Source of the DNA: Saccharopolyspora sp. SCSIO 74807
GTDB taxonomy: Bacteria > Actinomycetota > Actinomycetes > Mycobacteriales > Pseudonocardiaceae
Assembly (NCBI RefSeq): GCF_037023755.1
Contig: NZ_CP146100.1
Coordinates: 1,552,501-1,616,500, forward strand
Length of the DNA: 64,000 bases
Direction: 5' to 3'
In this document: in pieces, positions 1 through 7,367 of the stretch
How positions within the stretch are numbered: position 1 is the stretch's first letter
Layout of the letters: the number at the start of each line of letters is the position of its first letter
Position numbers and translations under genes: made by a program
Notes under the pieces: generated by a model
Seen by the model: the letters and a program-made list of their open reading frames with translations, nothing else
What the model was told of the DNA's origin: nothing
The model's database searches: none

Positions 1-2
1 CA

Positions 3-899
3 CTGCTGAACACGCCCACCGGCGGTGGCGGCTCCGGCATCGGCGGCCCGGGCAGGCAAGGCTCCTCGCCCGCCACGCCACCGGTGTTCCAGGCGAAGGC
101 CGGCAGCTGCCTGCACTGGACCGAACCCGACGCGGCCGACATCCGCCAGGTCAAGTGCGGCGAGCGGCACCTGTTCGAGGTCACCGGTCAAGCCAACCTG
201 AACGCGGAGTTCGGCCCGAACACGCCTTACCCGAGCGGCGAGCAGTGGCAGCAGCTCAAGCAGCAACGCTGCACGGAGGTCTCGAACCGGTACCTCGGCG
301 GCAGGCTGGACCCGAACGGCCGGTTCGCCGTCGGCGCGTTCACGCCCAGCCAGCAGGGCTGGGATTCCGGGGACCGGACCCTGCACTGCGGGCTCCAGCA
401 GCCCGGCCCGTCCGGCAAGCTGTACGCGATCAAGGGGCAGGTGGCCAAGCAGGACCAGTCGAACACCTACGAGGTGGGTCGCTGCCTGGGCGTCAACGGG
501 ACCGCGGTGTGGGATCCGGTGGATTGCGCGCAGCCGCATTCGGTGGAGATCACCGGACTGGTCGACCTCGGCCGGCAGTTCCCCGGCGGTTTCCCGGGCG
601 AGGACCAGCAGGACGGCTTCCTCGCGACCCGCTGCACCGAACTCACCGCGCCATACGCGGGCAGCCCGACCGCGGTGGCGGACAAGAAGCTGGTCAGCTA
701 CTGGGACACGCTGCCGCAGGAGAGCTGGGACGCCGGTTCCCGGCAGGTCAACTGCAAGGCCAGCGCGCAGCTGCCGGACGGCAGCGGGCTCGCCCCGGTC
801 ACCGGCAGCGTCAAGGGTGACGTGCAGGTCGGTACCGAACCCGCGCCGCAGGACAGCGCGCCGATCGAACCCGGCGTGCCCGCCACCGGGGAGCGCTGA
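3..899 (+). CDS. Septum-formation family protein, 5' end cut by window
   Basis: The reading frame is open from the window edge, so the N-terminus (and any membrane anchor) is missing. About 298 residues remain. They start with a Gly/Pro-rich linker and then hold two similar Cys-containing halves, each with an AGSCL or GRCLG type start followed by VxCxxxHxxEV-like segments (VKCGERHLFEV and VDCAQPHSVEI). This duplicated Cys-rich pattern is typical of the actinobacterial septum-formation domain found on membrane-anchored proteins. The tail is Pro-rich. The stop lies only 4 bases before the next gene, so the pair was probably co-transcribed. Equivalent neighbours in M. tuberculosis are Rv3835 and Rv3836. 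Molecular role unproven. Confidence 0.7.
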   Translation: MLNTPTGGGGSGIGGPGRQGSSPATPPVFQAKAGSCLHWTEPDAADIRQVKCGERHLFEVTGQANLNAEFGPNTPYPSGEQWQQLKQQRCTEVSNRYLGGRLDPNGRFAVGAFTPSQQGWDSGDRTLHCGLQQPGPSGKLYAIKGQVAKQDQSNTYEVGRCLGVNGTAVWDPVDCAQPHSVEITGLVDLGRQFPGGFPGEDQQDGFLATRCTELTAPYAGSPTAVADKKLVSYWDTLPQESWDAGSRQVNCKASAQLPDGSGLAPVTGSVKGDVQVGTEPAPQDSAPIEPGVPATGER

Positions 900-903
900 A
901 CCG

Positions 904-1196
904 GTGCCGGTGGAGATGACCCGGAAGCGGTTCGAGGAGCTCGTCGCCGATGCCCTCGACCTGGTGCCGGAGCAGTTCGCGACGGCGATGAACAACGTGG
1001 TCGTGCTGGTCGAGGACCGCGACCCGGAGGATCCCTCGCTGCTCGGGCTGTACTTCGGGATCGCGCTGACCGAACGGGACGACAGCGCCTACGCGGGCGT
1101 GCTGCCGGACCGGATCATGATCTACCGCGAGCCGCTGCTGGAGATGTGCGACAGCGAGCAGGACGTCGTCGACGAGGTCGCGATCACCGTCGTGCA
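904..1196 (+). pseudogene. Host zincin metallopeptidase, 5' part, split by prophage
   Basis: This is the 5' part of a short zincin-like metallopeptidase gene (Rv3836/DUF1025 type). It starts at GTG 904 or ATG 916 and reads EMTRKRFEELVADALDLVP, then VEDRDPEDPSLLGLYFG and LPDRIMIYREPL. The frame is intact up to AITVV, immediately before the expected HEIAHHF zinc motif. At 1196 it enters prophage DNA and runs on with unrelated residues to a stop at 1363-1365. The missing 3' end is at 51437-51503. Without HExxH the truncated product cannot bind zinc in the family's usual way. A complete phage-borne copy lies on the other strand at 1223-1570. Confidence 0.9.
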
Positions 1197-1220
1197 GCTT
1201 ATACCGATATACACCCGTCG
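1171..1220. other. attL (left prophage-host junction)
   Basis: Host coding sequence ends at the shared hexamer CGTGCA (1191-1196). Phage DNA follows at 1197 with GCTTA and the dyad arm TACCGATATACACC (1202-1215). The same hexamer is at 51437-51442. Joining the host flanks restores an uninterrupted metallopeptidase frame (TVV-HEIAHHFG), which fixes the junction to within 6 bp. Confidence 0.88.
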
Positions 1221-1222
1221 AG

Positions 1223-1570
1223 CTAGGCCCATCCGAGTTCATGAAGCCGCTGGTCATCGATGCCGAAGTGATGTCCGACCTCATGGACGACGGTCGTTGC
1301 AACCTCCTGCACGACCTCGTCAAGGGTTTCGCACACCCGCAGCGTCGGGCCTCGGTAGATGGTGATGCGGTCCGGTAGCACACCGCCGTAGGTGCTATCG
1401 CGCTCCGTTAGCGCGATGCCCTCGTACAGACCCAGCACGTCAGGGTCCGAAGGATCCGGCTCGTCCTCGACTAGCACCACGACGTTGTTGAGCAGCCGCA
1501 TCAACTCGCCGGGGATCGTATCGAGCGCATCGGCCACCAGCTCTTCAAACTCGGCCCGGGAAAGCTTCAT
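1223..1570 (-). CDS. Phage-borne complete zincin metallopeptidase (replacement copy)
   Basis: The product has 115 residues and starts MKLSRAEFEELVADALDTIP. It is alignable end to end with the split host gene: VVVLVEDEPDPSDPDVLGLYEGIALTE matches VVVLVEDRDPEDPSLLGLYFGIALTE, and it ends VVHEVGHHFGIDDQRLHELGWA. The zinc motif HEVGH is intact. Around the motif the DNA uses synonymous codons: the host attB core CGTGCA is CGTCCA here, so this copy should be a poor integrase target. The gene converges on the truncated host gene across attL. A longer in-frame start at 1636 exists, but the ATG at 1570 aligns with the host N-terminus. Role inferred: replaces the function destroyed by integration. Confidence 0.88.
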   Translation of the reverse strand: MKLSRAEFEELVADALDTIPGELMRLLNNVVVLVEDEPDPSDPDVLGLYEGIALTERDSTYGGVLPDRITIYRGPTLRVCETLDEVVQEVATTVVHEVGHHFGIDDQRLHELGWA

Positions 1571-1838
1571 GCAACCATCATGTATCGCATCCGTGCCACC
1601 ACGTACCCCGGGAATGAGCTGTCCGCCTGAGGCCATACCCTGCGGCGTTCATTAGATGCCGACCCGTTGAGCGGGCGTGTCAGCGCGGACAGCTACACTC
1701 GGCGGCGGGCAGAACGCAGGCCCGCTCCGAGTCATCTGGTTCCCATGCAGCTGGTGACGATGAGGACAAGTCGTCCACGACGGCAGCGCCGGTTACCCGA
1801 CCTCGTGTGGGACGGCATGGGCTCCTGCGGAGGCTGTC

Positions 1839-2327
1839 ATGGGTGACTCGCCCCCTAAGCGCAAAGTGAACCAGGCGCGTAAGCGCGCGGCCAGGGCATA
1901 TCAGGCACAACACGGGTGTTCCTACCGCCAAGCCCTTCAGGCGGTCGAAAATCGGCGTAAGAAGATTTCGCCCCCGCCAAATAAATTTGCAGAGAGCCTA
2001 TTCGCTACAGCGCGTACATGCGCCAATCCGGAATGCGCGGAGACGTGTATCGCTTGGGTTGCCGGAAAGCCCCGTGCAATCAACGCGGCAAAAATAGTTC
2101 ATATACGCCCAGCGTCAATGTCAATACCCGGCTTTGACCCATCAAAACATTTCGACACGCTCGACAACACTCTTATGCTGTGTCAGCATTGCCACGAAAT
2201 AGTCGACGCGCATCCGCAAGATTTCCCAGCGCCGCTACTCGAATCGTGGAAAAGGATACAGGAAGACGAGAGCCCAGAACTAAATGTTGTGGCGAGCAAG
2301 CATCGCAACGACGGGGGGTCGCGATGA
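1839..2327 (+). CDS. HNH nuclease-like protein
   Basis: The product has 162 residues. The N-terminus is basic and contains QARKRAARAYQAQHGCSYRQAL, a short helical motif common at the start of actinobacterial accessory proteins. The C-terminal half has a Cys-x3-Cys pair (CANPEC), then KIVHI, an Asn (DNTLMLC) and CQHCHEIVD: the His-Asn-His plus zinc-knuckle layout of HNH domains. It is AT-richer than its neighbours. It overlaps the next small gene by ATGA (2324-2327). It lies at the outer edge of the prophage, where cargo genes are common. A defence or nuclease-toxin role is possible; a restriction-type target is not shown. Confidence 0.6.
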   Translation: MGDSPPKRKVNQARKRAARAYQAQHGCSYRQALQAVENRRKKISPPPNKFAESLFATARTCANPECAETCIAWVAGKPRAINAAKIVHIRPASMSIPGFDPSKHFDTLDNTLMLCQHCHEIVDAHPQDFPAPLLESWKRIQEDESPELNVVASKHRNDGGSR

Positions 2328-2494
2328 TGCTGATCTCCACCATGGCTATACCCGACATGGCCGGCGTCGTGACACTGATCTATTTGGCGCTGATATCCCT
2401 AGCTGCAACAATGGCAATTTTCACTAAGTGCGCTAAGCGCCGAAAAGCAGCATTAGACGTACTGTTTGCGTTGATGTGGCGCCGACGCCCGTGA
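2324..2494 (+). CDS. Small single-pass membrane protein coupled to HNH gene
   Basis: This 56-residue ORF starts at ATG 2324, which overlaps the stop of the HNH gene in an ATGA, so translation is likely coupled. It has one hydrophobic helix (about residues 11-30, VVTLIYLALISLAATMAIF) followed by a basic tail (KCAKRRKAAL and MWRRRP). No family is recognised. Its fixed coupling to a nuclease-like gene suggests a membrane partner or inhibitor, but this is inference only. Confidence 0.5.
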   Translation: MMLISTMAIPDMAGVVTLIYLALISLAATMAIFTKCAKRRKAALDVLFALMWRRRP

Positions 2495-2943
2495 ACGCCG
2501 AGCCTTCAGCGCAGCCGACCCCCGCGGTGACCTTGATTCGGAGGTCACGACCTTTCACGTTGCTCGTCGAGCCACCGTCGTGCCTTTTCGGTCGCCGTCA
2601 GCTTGGCATTGCCGCCTCCTGCAGCGAGCGCAAGGGATTGTGGCGGTCTCTCGTCGACGGCGGCAGCGTCCGCGGCCGCCGCCGTGTGCGGTGGGAGCAC
2701 CGCCACAGCAATCCGCTGCGGAATCAGCTTCGGCGAGGCGCAGCTGTTCGTGCAAGGCGTGACCGTCGATACGGCATCAACGGAAGCGACGTTGGACGGT
2801 CGCGGAGGTGCCGGCTGATGCGGCAGCGCTAGTGAATCAGGTACGCGGCGACGCCCGTCAGGGACGATTATACCGAACGCGCGACGGTTATTGGCGTCGG
2901 CGTCAGGTCAGATCCCGGGATTGACCAGTTCACACCTGCCAAA
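2495..2943. other. No confident gene; probable decayed coding sequence
   Basis: The stretch is GC-rich and low in complexity. On the minus strand one frame ends with a protein-like tail (GNAKLTATEKARRWLDEQ, stop near 2547), but no start or upstream continuity was found, so it may be a remnant. Short plus-strand frames here have Ala/Gly/Arg-biased composition and no convincing ribosome site. Confidence 0.4.
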
Positions 2944-3540
2944 TCAGCGAAACATCGAGTCAGCGCGCGCGTTCGTCTTCGCACCCTGTTGGACCGAGTA
3001 CACGATGCCGTTGTAGACCAGGTCCCAGAGGTCGCGATCCCATTGCACGTCGCGGAGGTTGACCAAAGCTCGGCCACCGACTCGATCTTCGAGGCTTAGG
3101 TCCCACCCGCCGTAGGTGCCTTCGAGTTTGACCTCGGCGAGTTCGTAGACCCGAACGTAGGTCGTGCGGTCGCTGGCGAACCATTCCGCGCCCGCGGAGA
3201 TCCCGACCCGCTGCTGAAAGCGGACAACGAGGCTGAACACCGGGATGGGTGCCAGGATGATCAGCCACATCCACCAGGTACTCATCCACCCAAAGCCCCA
3301 GTCGCGGAGGATGGCGAAGAGCAGCAGTGCGATTGAGGCATAGACGCCCATGAGGAAGAAGTCTCGGGCCGAGCTTTGGTACCACTCCAGGACCGGCCCT
3401 TCACCTTCCGGGGCCGGGGGGTAGTTCGCCTTGGTGGGGTCGACCCTGCTCTTTTCGTGGTGGTCTTCCTTGAGCACAGGGGCGCGCGGGGGGCGGGGTT
3501 CCCCAGTGGTCGGGTCGGGTTTCGGGGCGACCTGCGGCAC
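2944..3540 (-). CDS. Two-pass membrane protein, last gene of secretion-substrate cassette
   Basis: The product has 198 residues. The N-terminal 55 residues are Pro- and charge-rich (probably cytoplasmic). Two adjacent hydrophobic helices follow (about residues 63-82, FFLMGVYASIALLLFAI, and 88-108, WWMWLIILAPIPVFSLVV). The soluble C-terminal domain of about 90 residues contains YVRVYELAEVKLEGTYGG. It follows the WxG protein by 47 bases in the same direction, so it is probably part of one operon with 5436-3588. Its place after a presumed secreted effector would fit an immunity or membrane accessory protein, but no family is recognised. Confidence 0.5.
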   Translation of the reverse strand: MPQVAPKPDPTTGEPRPPRAPVLKEDHHEKSRVDPTKANYPPAPEGEGPVLEWYQSSARDFFLMGVYASIALLLFAILRDWGFGWMSTWWMWLIILAPIPVFSLVVRFQQRVGISAGAEWFASDRTTYVRVYELAEVKLEGTYGGWDLSLEDRVGGRALVNLRDVQWDRDLWDLVYNGIVYSVQQGAKTNARADSMFR

Positions 3541-3587
3541 AGTGCAGTCCTGCTTTCCTGCTCATGGTCCGGGGTTTGGCGAGAACG

Positions 3588-4724
3588 CTACCCGGCCGCT
3601 TCCCACACCTCATCGACGACGAAGCCGACTCCGACTCCAATCAACCCGCCTGCGACAGCACCTACCGGGCCGCCGATAGAGGCCCCGATAAGGCCGCCTA
3701 CTGCGAAGCCAGCGGTATTGGACACGACCGCTTGCGTCGGATCCTTGCCACCGGAGACGTCGAGACCGACGCCCACGGCGGTGAAGCCCAGGCCAACCCA
3801 TGGAAGCTTGCTGAGGACCTTGCTGCCGCCCCGCACAAAGATATTGGCGGGAGGGGTCACGCTCTTGGGCACAATCTTCGCGTCGAGCATCCGCGTGACC
3901 CGCGGCGGCACGTACTTGTCGATGAACCGGGACGCGCGGGTAGCTTGCGCCATGTTCAACGCATACTTGTGGTCCATCGTGCGCTCGGCGGCGATCGATG
4001 CTGCCTTAAGCTGACCGGCTGCGCTAATGCTCGGGTTTGCGGCCATCTTCGAGGCTAGGGCCGGGCTCTTCACGTTCGAGGCGATCGTGCGCCATGCAGA
4101 GGTCCGCGCAGCGATCGCAGCAGCCGTACCACCGGAAATATCGCCGAGCGTGACCGTGAACTTCGCCGGGTCGAAGGTGCCGGAGAGGAATTGCACCACC
4201 ATCGACTGCGAGTTCGTTTCCTTGTCCTTGGCGGCCTTGACGATCTGGCTTGCTTCCTTGTACGCGCGGACCTGCTTGACGTAGTCAGCGTTCGCCTCGG
4301 TCAGGCCCGCGTGCTGTTCCTTCTGTTGCGGGGTGGCGTTCTTCGGCAAATGCCCCGGGGCGGCAGGCGCCGGACCCGGCTCCTTGATCTTGAAACCCTC
4401 GATGACCAAGCCGCCTTCGCGCGCCACATCACGTGCCTGCTGCATACGGGCTCGGACCGTGCGCAGGTCGGCTTGGTGGGTCTCCAGCGCGGTGACCATG
4501 CTCGTGATGAGCATCGTCTGGCCGTTGGCCATCTTGTCGCCTTCGGTCAGCAGAGCGCGCAGATTGTCACCGGCCAAGCCAAGCCATCCGGTCTCCGATT
4601 CGCCGCGTGCCGACGCGAACGCTCGGGCGAGGTCCTCCAGGCTGACGCAGCGTTCGCGCATCCACTGTGCGGTGACGGTCAAGGTTTCGGGGTCGCCCTT
4701 GACCTCGGTGTCCAGCTCTCCCAC
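3588..4724 (-). CDS. WxG-type secreted effector-like protein with glycine-zipper C-terminus
   Basis: The product has 378 residues. An N-terminal helical region carries a W47-L-G49 turn, the hallmark of ESX/type VII substrates. A charged coiled region follows, then a Pro/Ala linker (PGPAPAAPGHLP). A second helical region (about 175-300) precedes a C-terminal hydrophobic, Gly-rich stretch (about 340-370, GGLIGASIGGPVGAVAGG), which resembles a glycine zipper or pore-forming tail. It is preceded by a small protein with a YxxxD export signal (4748-5047). Such WxG plus small-partner pairs are known from type VII secretion. A membrane-acting effector is inferred; no enzyme domain is visible. Confidence 0.6.
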   Translation of the reverse strand: MGELDTEVKGDPETLTVTAQWMRERCVSLEDLARAFASARGESETGWLGLAGDNLRALLTEGDKMANGQTMLITSMVTALETHQADLRTVRARMQQARDVAREGGLVIEGFKIKEPGPAPAAPGHLPKNATPQQKEQHAGLTEANADYVKQVRAYKEASQIVKAAKDKETNSQSMVVQFLSGTFDPAKFTVTLGDISGGTAAAIAARTSAWRTIASNVKSPALASKMAANPSISAAGQLKAASIAAERTMDHKYALNMAQATRASRFIDKYVPPRVTRMLDAKIVPKSVTPPANIFVRGGSKVLSKLPWVGLGFTAVGVGLDVSGGKDPTQAVVSNTAGFAVGGLIGASIGGPVGAVAGGLIGVGVGFVVDEVWEAAG

Positions 4725-4747
4725 TGCTTCTCAATCCTCAGAGATCG

Positions 4748-5047
4748 TCAGTTCGGGTTCTCTGCATTGAGCTGCGTCTTTTCCAGCTGCAACGCGGACT
4801 CGTAGTCGGTCGTGGTGTATGTGTCTCGGCTCTCGGCCACAGCGTCGCCGACACCGCCCGCGCTGGCGGACATGTTGCCCACGCCGGTGCAGATCAACCG
4901 CAGGGCTGCCTCGATCACATCGGTGACCTCTCCGGCCTGCGGGATCGGCGGCTCGCTGGCCTCGGCTTCCACGTCCGCGGCGACGTTGCGCAGCTTGCTG
5001 GTCAGTGAGGACAACAGCTCTGGGTCGACGCCTACCTGATCGGCCAT
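4748..5047 (-). CDS. Small ESX-like (type VII secretion target) protein
   Basis: The product has 99 residues and is predicted all-helical with small residues. Near the C-terminus it holds YTTTD, matching the YxxxD/E signal of type VII secretion substrates. Its ATG overlaps the stop of the upstream gene by one base (TGATG), so the two are coupled. The WxG protein follows 23 bases downstream. A heterodimer with that protein is the likely arrangement by analogy with ESX pairs. No WxG motif is evident in this partner. Confidence 0.6.
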   Translation of the reverse strand: MADQVGVDPELLSSLTSKLRNVAADVEAEASEPPIPQAGEVTDVIEAALRLICTGVGNMSASAGGVGDAVAESRDTYTTTDYESALQLEKTQLNAENPN

Positions 5048-5436
5048 CAGTTCTCGTTGCCCTTCTGCCGCTCCAACTGGGTCTTCCGCTCCTCATAGGG
5101 CAGCGCCGAATCCCACACCACCACGTCAGCGCCACTGAGTGATCGCAACTCGTCAACCTGATGGCCGCGCACCGACACCCAAGGCTGCGCATTGCCGCAC
5201 CCGGCGACGAGTTCCTCCAACGAGGTAAACGCCAGCATGGCGATCTGCCCCTGCCCGGTCGCCCGCAGCTCCAAGGTCACCTCGGCGTTGCGGTCGGTGA
5301 CACGTTCGGACGGCAGGTACACCGTCTCCGGCAACTGCTCATCGGCGTCGAGCGGTGCGACGCTCTCCGGGCCGATCACCGACGGTGCGACATCCCCATG
5401 CTGCTGGAGAACGTCCCGGTCCCCGTAAGCCAACAC
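5047..5436 (-). CDS. SseB/SAV_915-like protein
   Basis: The product has 129 residues. The central part (EVTLELRATGQGQIAMLAFTSLEELVAGCG followed by QPWVSVRG) fits the SseB N-terminal/SAV_915-like domain often encoded beside type VII secretion substrates in Streptomyces-type genomes. It is the first gene of the minus-strand cassette 5436-2944, with stop and start overlapping the next gene. Biochemical role unknown; it may act as a chaperone or adaptor. Confidence 0.55.
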   Translation of the reverse strand: MLAYGDRDVLQQHGDVAPSVIGPESVAPLDADEQLPETVYLPSERVTDRNAEVTLELRATGQGQIAMLAFTSLEELVAGCGNAQPWVSVRGHQVDELRSLSGADVVVWDSALPYEERKTQLERQKGNEN

Positions 5437-5591
5437 CCCTCCTCAGACGATCTCTCCGAGGGCACGGTAACGAACAAGGCACCGACGGCGCGGGGGGATA
5501 ACTACTCAGCTCCCCGGATCACCTGGATAGACCAGTCCAAGACGCAGGGTCGCCAGGACACTCACCTGGACAGCTCGATGCTCATGCGAGC

Positions 5592-5630
5592 AAGGCCGAC
5601 GCCGTAATCGATCTCTACAGCGTCGGCCTT
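5592..5630 (-). terminator. Hairpin after the 45-residue peptide gene
   Basis: AAGGCCGACGC (5592-5602) pairs perfectly with GCGTCGGCCTT (5620-5630). It lies 20 bases past the stop of 5651-5788 and upstream of the secretion cassette promoter region, so a terminator is likely. There is no U-run, which is common in actinomycetes. Confidence 0.6.
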
Positions 5631-5650
5631 GGACGGACCAGCCCGCAGGA

Positions 5651-5788
5651 CTATTCAGTCTCGTGGGCGCCTGTGAACTCATGCTCGGTGTCGACCCCAA
5701 CACCGGAAGCGGTCGGGAAGATCTCAACCGGAACAGGAATCGGCACCCCCGCGACAGCCTCCTTCTCGGCATTTGGAGTTTTTGACAT
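5651..5788 (-). CDS. Small peptide, 45 residues
   Basis: It starts MSKTPNAEKEAVAGVPIPVP with a good ribosome site (AAAGGGG, 6 bases before ATG 5788). The body is rich in Val/Pro and the tail is acidic (EHEFTGAHETE). It is the last member of a chain of minus-strand mini-genes starting at 7231. It superficially resembles a peptide precursor, but no modification enzyme is nearby, so no such claim is made. Confidence 0.5.
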   Translation of the reverse strand: MSKTPNAEKEAVAGVPIPVPVEIFPTASGVGVDTEHEFTGAHETE

Positions 5789-5825
5789 ATTCAGCCCCTT
5801 TTCAGGATTCTTTCTAATCGCTGGG

Positions 5826-5942
5826 TCACAGTTGCGGCCCGACCCCCGGCCAATGCGGCGTCCCCTTCGAGTCGTAGACGGGTTTGGCCTGCTCGTCGTC
5901 CCCGTCTTCCGGTTCTTTTTGCGAGTCTGAGTCCTCGGGCAC
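5826..5942 (-). CDS. Small acidic peptide, 38 residues
   Basis: GTG 5942 is preceded by AGGAGAGG at proper spacing. The product is strongly acidic (PEDSDSQKEPEDGDDEQAK) and ends GTPHWPGVGPQL. No family is recognised. It belongs to the same-direction mini-gene chain and is not overlapped by any better coding frame. Confidence 0.45.
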   Translation of the reverse strand: MPEDSDSQKEPEDGDDEQAKPVYDSKGTPHWPGVGPQL

Positions 5943-6054
5943 GAAATTCCTCTCCTCTCAGGGATGTCGGCGGTGGCATCGCCGGTCCAACCAGCCGTCG
6001 CGAAGGCGGGCCGGGCCAAACTTGCGAGCTAGCCCTCCCCTTTTTGGTTGGACG

Positions 6055-6088
6055 CCCTGGCCACCACCTCGTGTGCCAGTGGCCAGGG
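6055..6088. other. Intergenic hairpin
   Basis: CCCTGGCCAC (6055-6064) pairs with GTGGCCAGGG (6079-6088). It sits between the 27-residue membrane peptide and the 38-residue acidic peptide. It could terminate or stabilise the mini-gene transcript. Confidence 0.5.
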
Positions 6089-6139
6089 CCGAAACGGGCC
6101 GAGTCCGGTGCTGACGACAACCCTCGACCCGAACTTTTT

Positions 6140-6223
6140 TCACAGGGTGCGGGCGTTGTACGACCCGACGGCGGCGCCGACAACCACGGCGAACAGGGCT
6201 GCCACCAACGTCATGACGATCAC
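6140..6223 (-). CDS. Tiny membrane peptide, 27 residues
   Basis: The GTG start overlaps the stop of the upstream gene as GTGA, with AAGGGAG 5-6 bases before it. The product is essentially one hydrophobic helix (MTLVAALFAVVVGAAVG) followed by SYNARTL. It is too short for default gene callers. The coupling and ribosome site support translation. Confidence 0.5.
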   Translation of the reverse strand: MIVMTLVAALFAVVVGAAVGSYNARTL

Positions 6224-6522
6224 ACTGCTCCCTTCAGTTCGTGCACATCCCGGTCCGCACCGCACCGCAGCAGGCGCACACCGTCGCGGACGGCTTCAAC
6301 GCTCGGACCGTTAACGGTCAGCACCCACAGCCCGCCGGCCCGGTAGACCTCGACGCGGTTCGGCCCAAGGCAGTGCAGATCTCGGGTCGGGTCCTCCCAC
6401 GAGCGAAATCCGCCCGCCTGCCGCATAGCTTGATAAGCGGCGTCGGGATCCACACCCGGAACCACGGCACGGAACTGACGGTTGTCCGCGGCTCCCGTGG
6501 TCCGCTCACTGTGCTCGGTCAT
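6220..6522 (-). CDS. Uncharacterised 100-residue protein
   Basis: ATG 6522 overlaps the stop of the preceding gene (ATGA), and its own stop overlaps the next start (GTGA). The sequence has an alternating helix/strand pattern (DPDAAYQAMRQAGGF, NRVEVYRAGGLWVLTVNG). No family is recognised. Its place in a strictly coupled chain suggests a small complex. Confidence 0.5.
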   Translation of the reverse strand: MTEHSERTTGAADNRQFRAVVPGVDPDAAYQAMRQAGGFRSWEDPTRDLHCLGPNRVEVYRAGGLWVLTVNGPSVEAVRDGVRLLRCGADRDVHELKGAV

Positions 6523-7109
6523 GCCGCCTCCACCCCGAATTCCAGCGCGTGGCGCGGCCTGTACGACTGCCCCGGAAGCCGAGTAGGCTCGGCTGCCGTC
6601 CCCGGCGGAGATGCTTGACGGGTGTGCCTGGCAGGTGAGGACTGCCAGGACCGTTCGTCAGCGCTGCCGGGGACACCAATGTGTAAGCCGGGGCCGTCAA
6701 GATCTTGGTCAACCACAGGCCAATCCACGACGTGAACACCATCGCGGATCACCGGTAGTTGGTCGGTTGCCTCGACATCCGCTACGCGCGGAATCAGTGC
6801 CGTCGCCCGATCCGTCGAGTGCGCCCCCGGCCGGGAGCTGCCCAACGCCCTCGATAGGGCTTCGTCGAGAGACACGGCCGACTCGGACAGAACTGGAAAA
6901 ATCTTCGCAATCACACAGCACGGCTCGCACAAGGCGTAGCCGTGAACGTGCGGGGGGCGGCCCGACCATGCCCCAATGACCCCGCGGACCCAGTGCTCAC
7001 ATAAACCGGGGAAAAAATCCGCTCCCATCTCGGATACGGACCGTTCGACGAGATGCAGCCTGGATTCCTTCTCGCTCGCCACCCACACGAAATCGACCGG
7101 TCTACTCAT
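6519..7109 (-). CDS. Uncharacterised 196-residue protein in coupled chain
   Basis: The start is taken at ATG 7109 because it overlaps the stop of the 41-residue membrane peptide (ATGA). The N-terminal half contains several Cys and His (FPGLCEHWVRGVI, then HVHGYALCEPCCV) that could bind metal. The second half is Pro/Ser/Arg-rich at the end (QSSPARHTRQASPPG) and may be disordered. It shares a coupled stop/start with 6220-6522. No family is recognised. Confidence 0.45.
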   Translation of the reverse strand: MSRPVDFVWVASEKESRLHLVERSVSEMGADFFPGLCEHWVRGVIGAWSGRPPHVHGYALCEPCCVIAKIFPVLSESAVSLDEALSRALGSSRPGAHSTDRATALIPRVADVEATDQLPVIRDGVHVVDWPVVDQDLDGPGLHIGVPGSADERSWQSSPARHTRQASPPGTAAEPTRLPGQSYRPRHALEFGVEAA

Positions 7110-7231
7110 CGGTCGCACGCTCGGGTGGCTCGGTCTTTTCCCTCGTTGATCCCCTGCTGCTCCCGCTCCGGCGAAGACGCCCACCACGCGAGCGCACTGA
7201 GCCCGGCAACAAGAAGCACCAATATCCACAT
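7106..7231 (-). CDS. Small membrane protein, 41 residues
   Basis: The product starts MWILVLLVAGLSALAWW, one N-terminal hydrophobic helix, then a charged tail (SSPEREQQGINEGKDR). Its stop overlaps the next ATG. It is the first gene of the mini-gene chain 7231-5651. The region upstream (7232-7367) should hold the promoter. Confidence 0.5.
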   Translation of the reverse strand: MWILVLLVAGLSALAWWASSPEREQQGINEGKDRATRACDR

Positions 7232-7279
7232 TATCTCGTGAAACACGAATACTCCTGACTCTTAATACGGCTAGTCCCC

Positions 7280-7304
7280 GCCTTTCGGATCTCCCCTGAA
7301 AGGC
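7280..7304 (-). terminator. Short hairpin after gene 7368-7757
   Basis: GCCTTTC (7280-7286) pairs with GAAAGGC (7298-7304), 64 bases downstream of the stop at 7368. It is a weak candidate terminator. Confidence 0.4.
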
Positions 7305-7367
7305 TTTGGCGAAACTGAACGATCTACTCGGAGCGCACCAATGCGCGATGCAGACGCTGCTGCGAGG

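Noticed and set aside
1660-1700. CCGTTGAG near 1664 as a fourth copy of the structured RNA element
   Set aside because: Only the first eight bases agree. The 3' half GTGTCCCAACG and the inner stem are missing.
2476-2832. 118-codon plus-strand frame as a real gene
   Set aside because: Low-complexity Arg/Ser composition, no ribosome site, and overlap with the end of the small membrane gene.
5651-5788. Ribosomally made modified peptide precursor
   Set aside because: No modifying enzyme, protease or transporter is nearby, and no recognisable core peptide is present.
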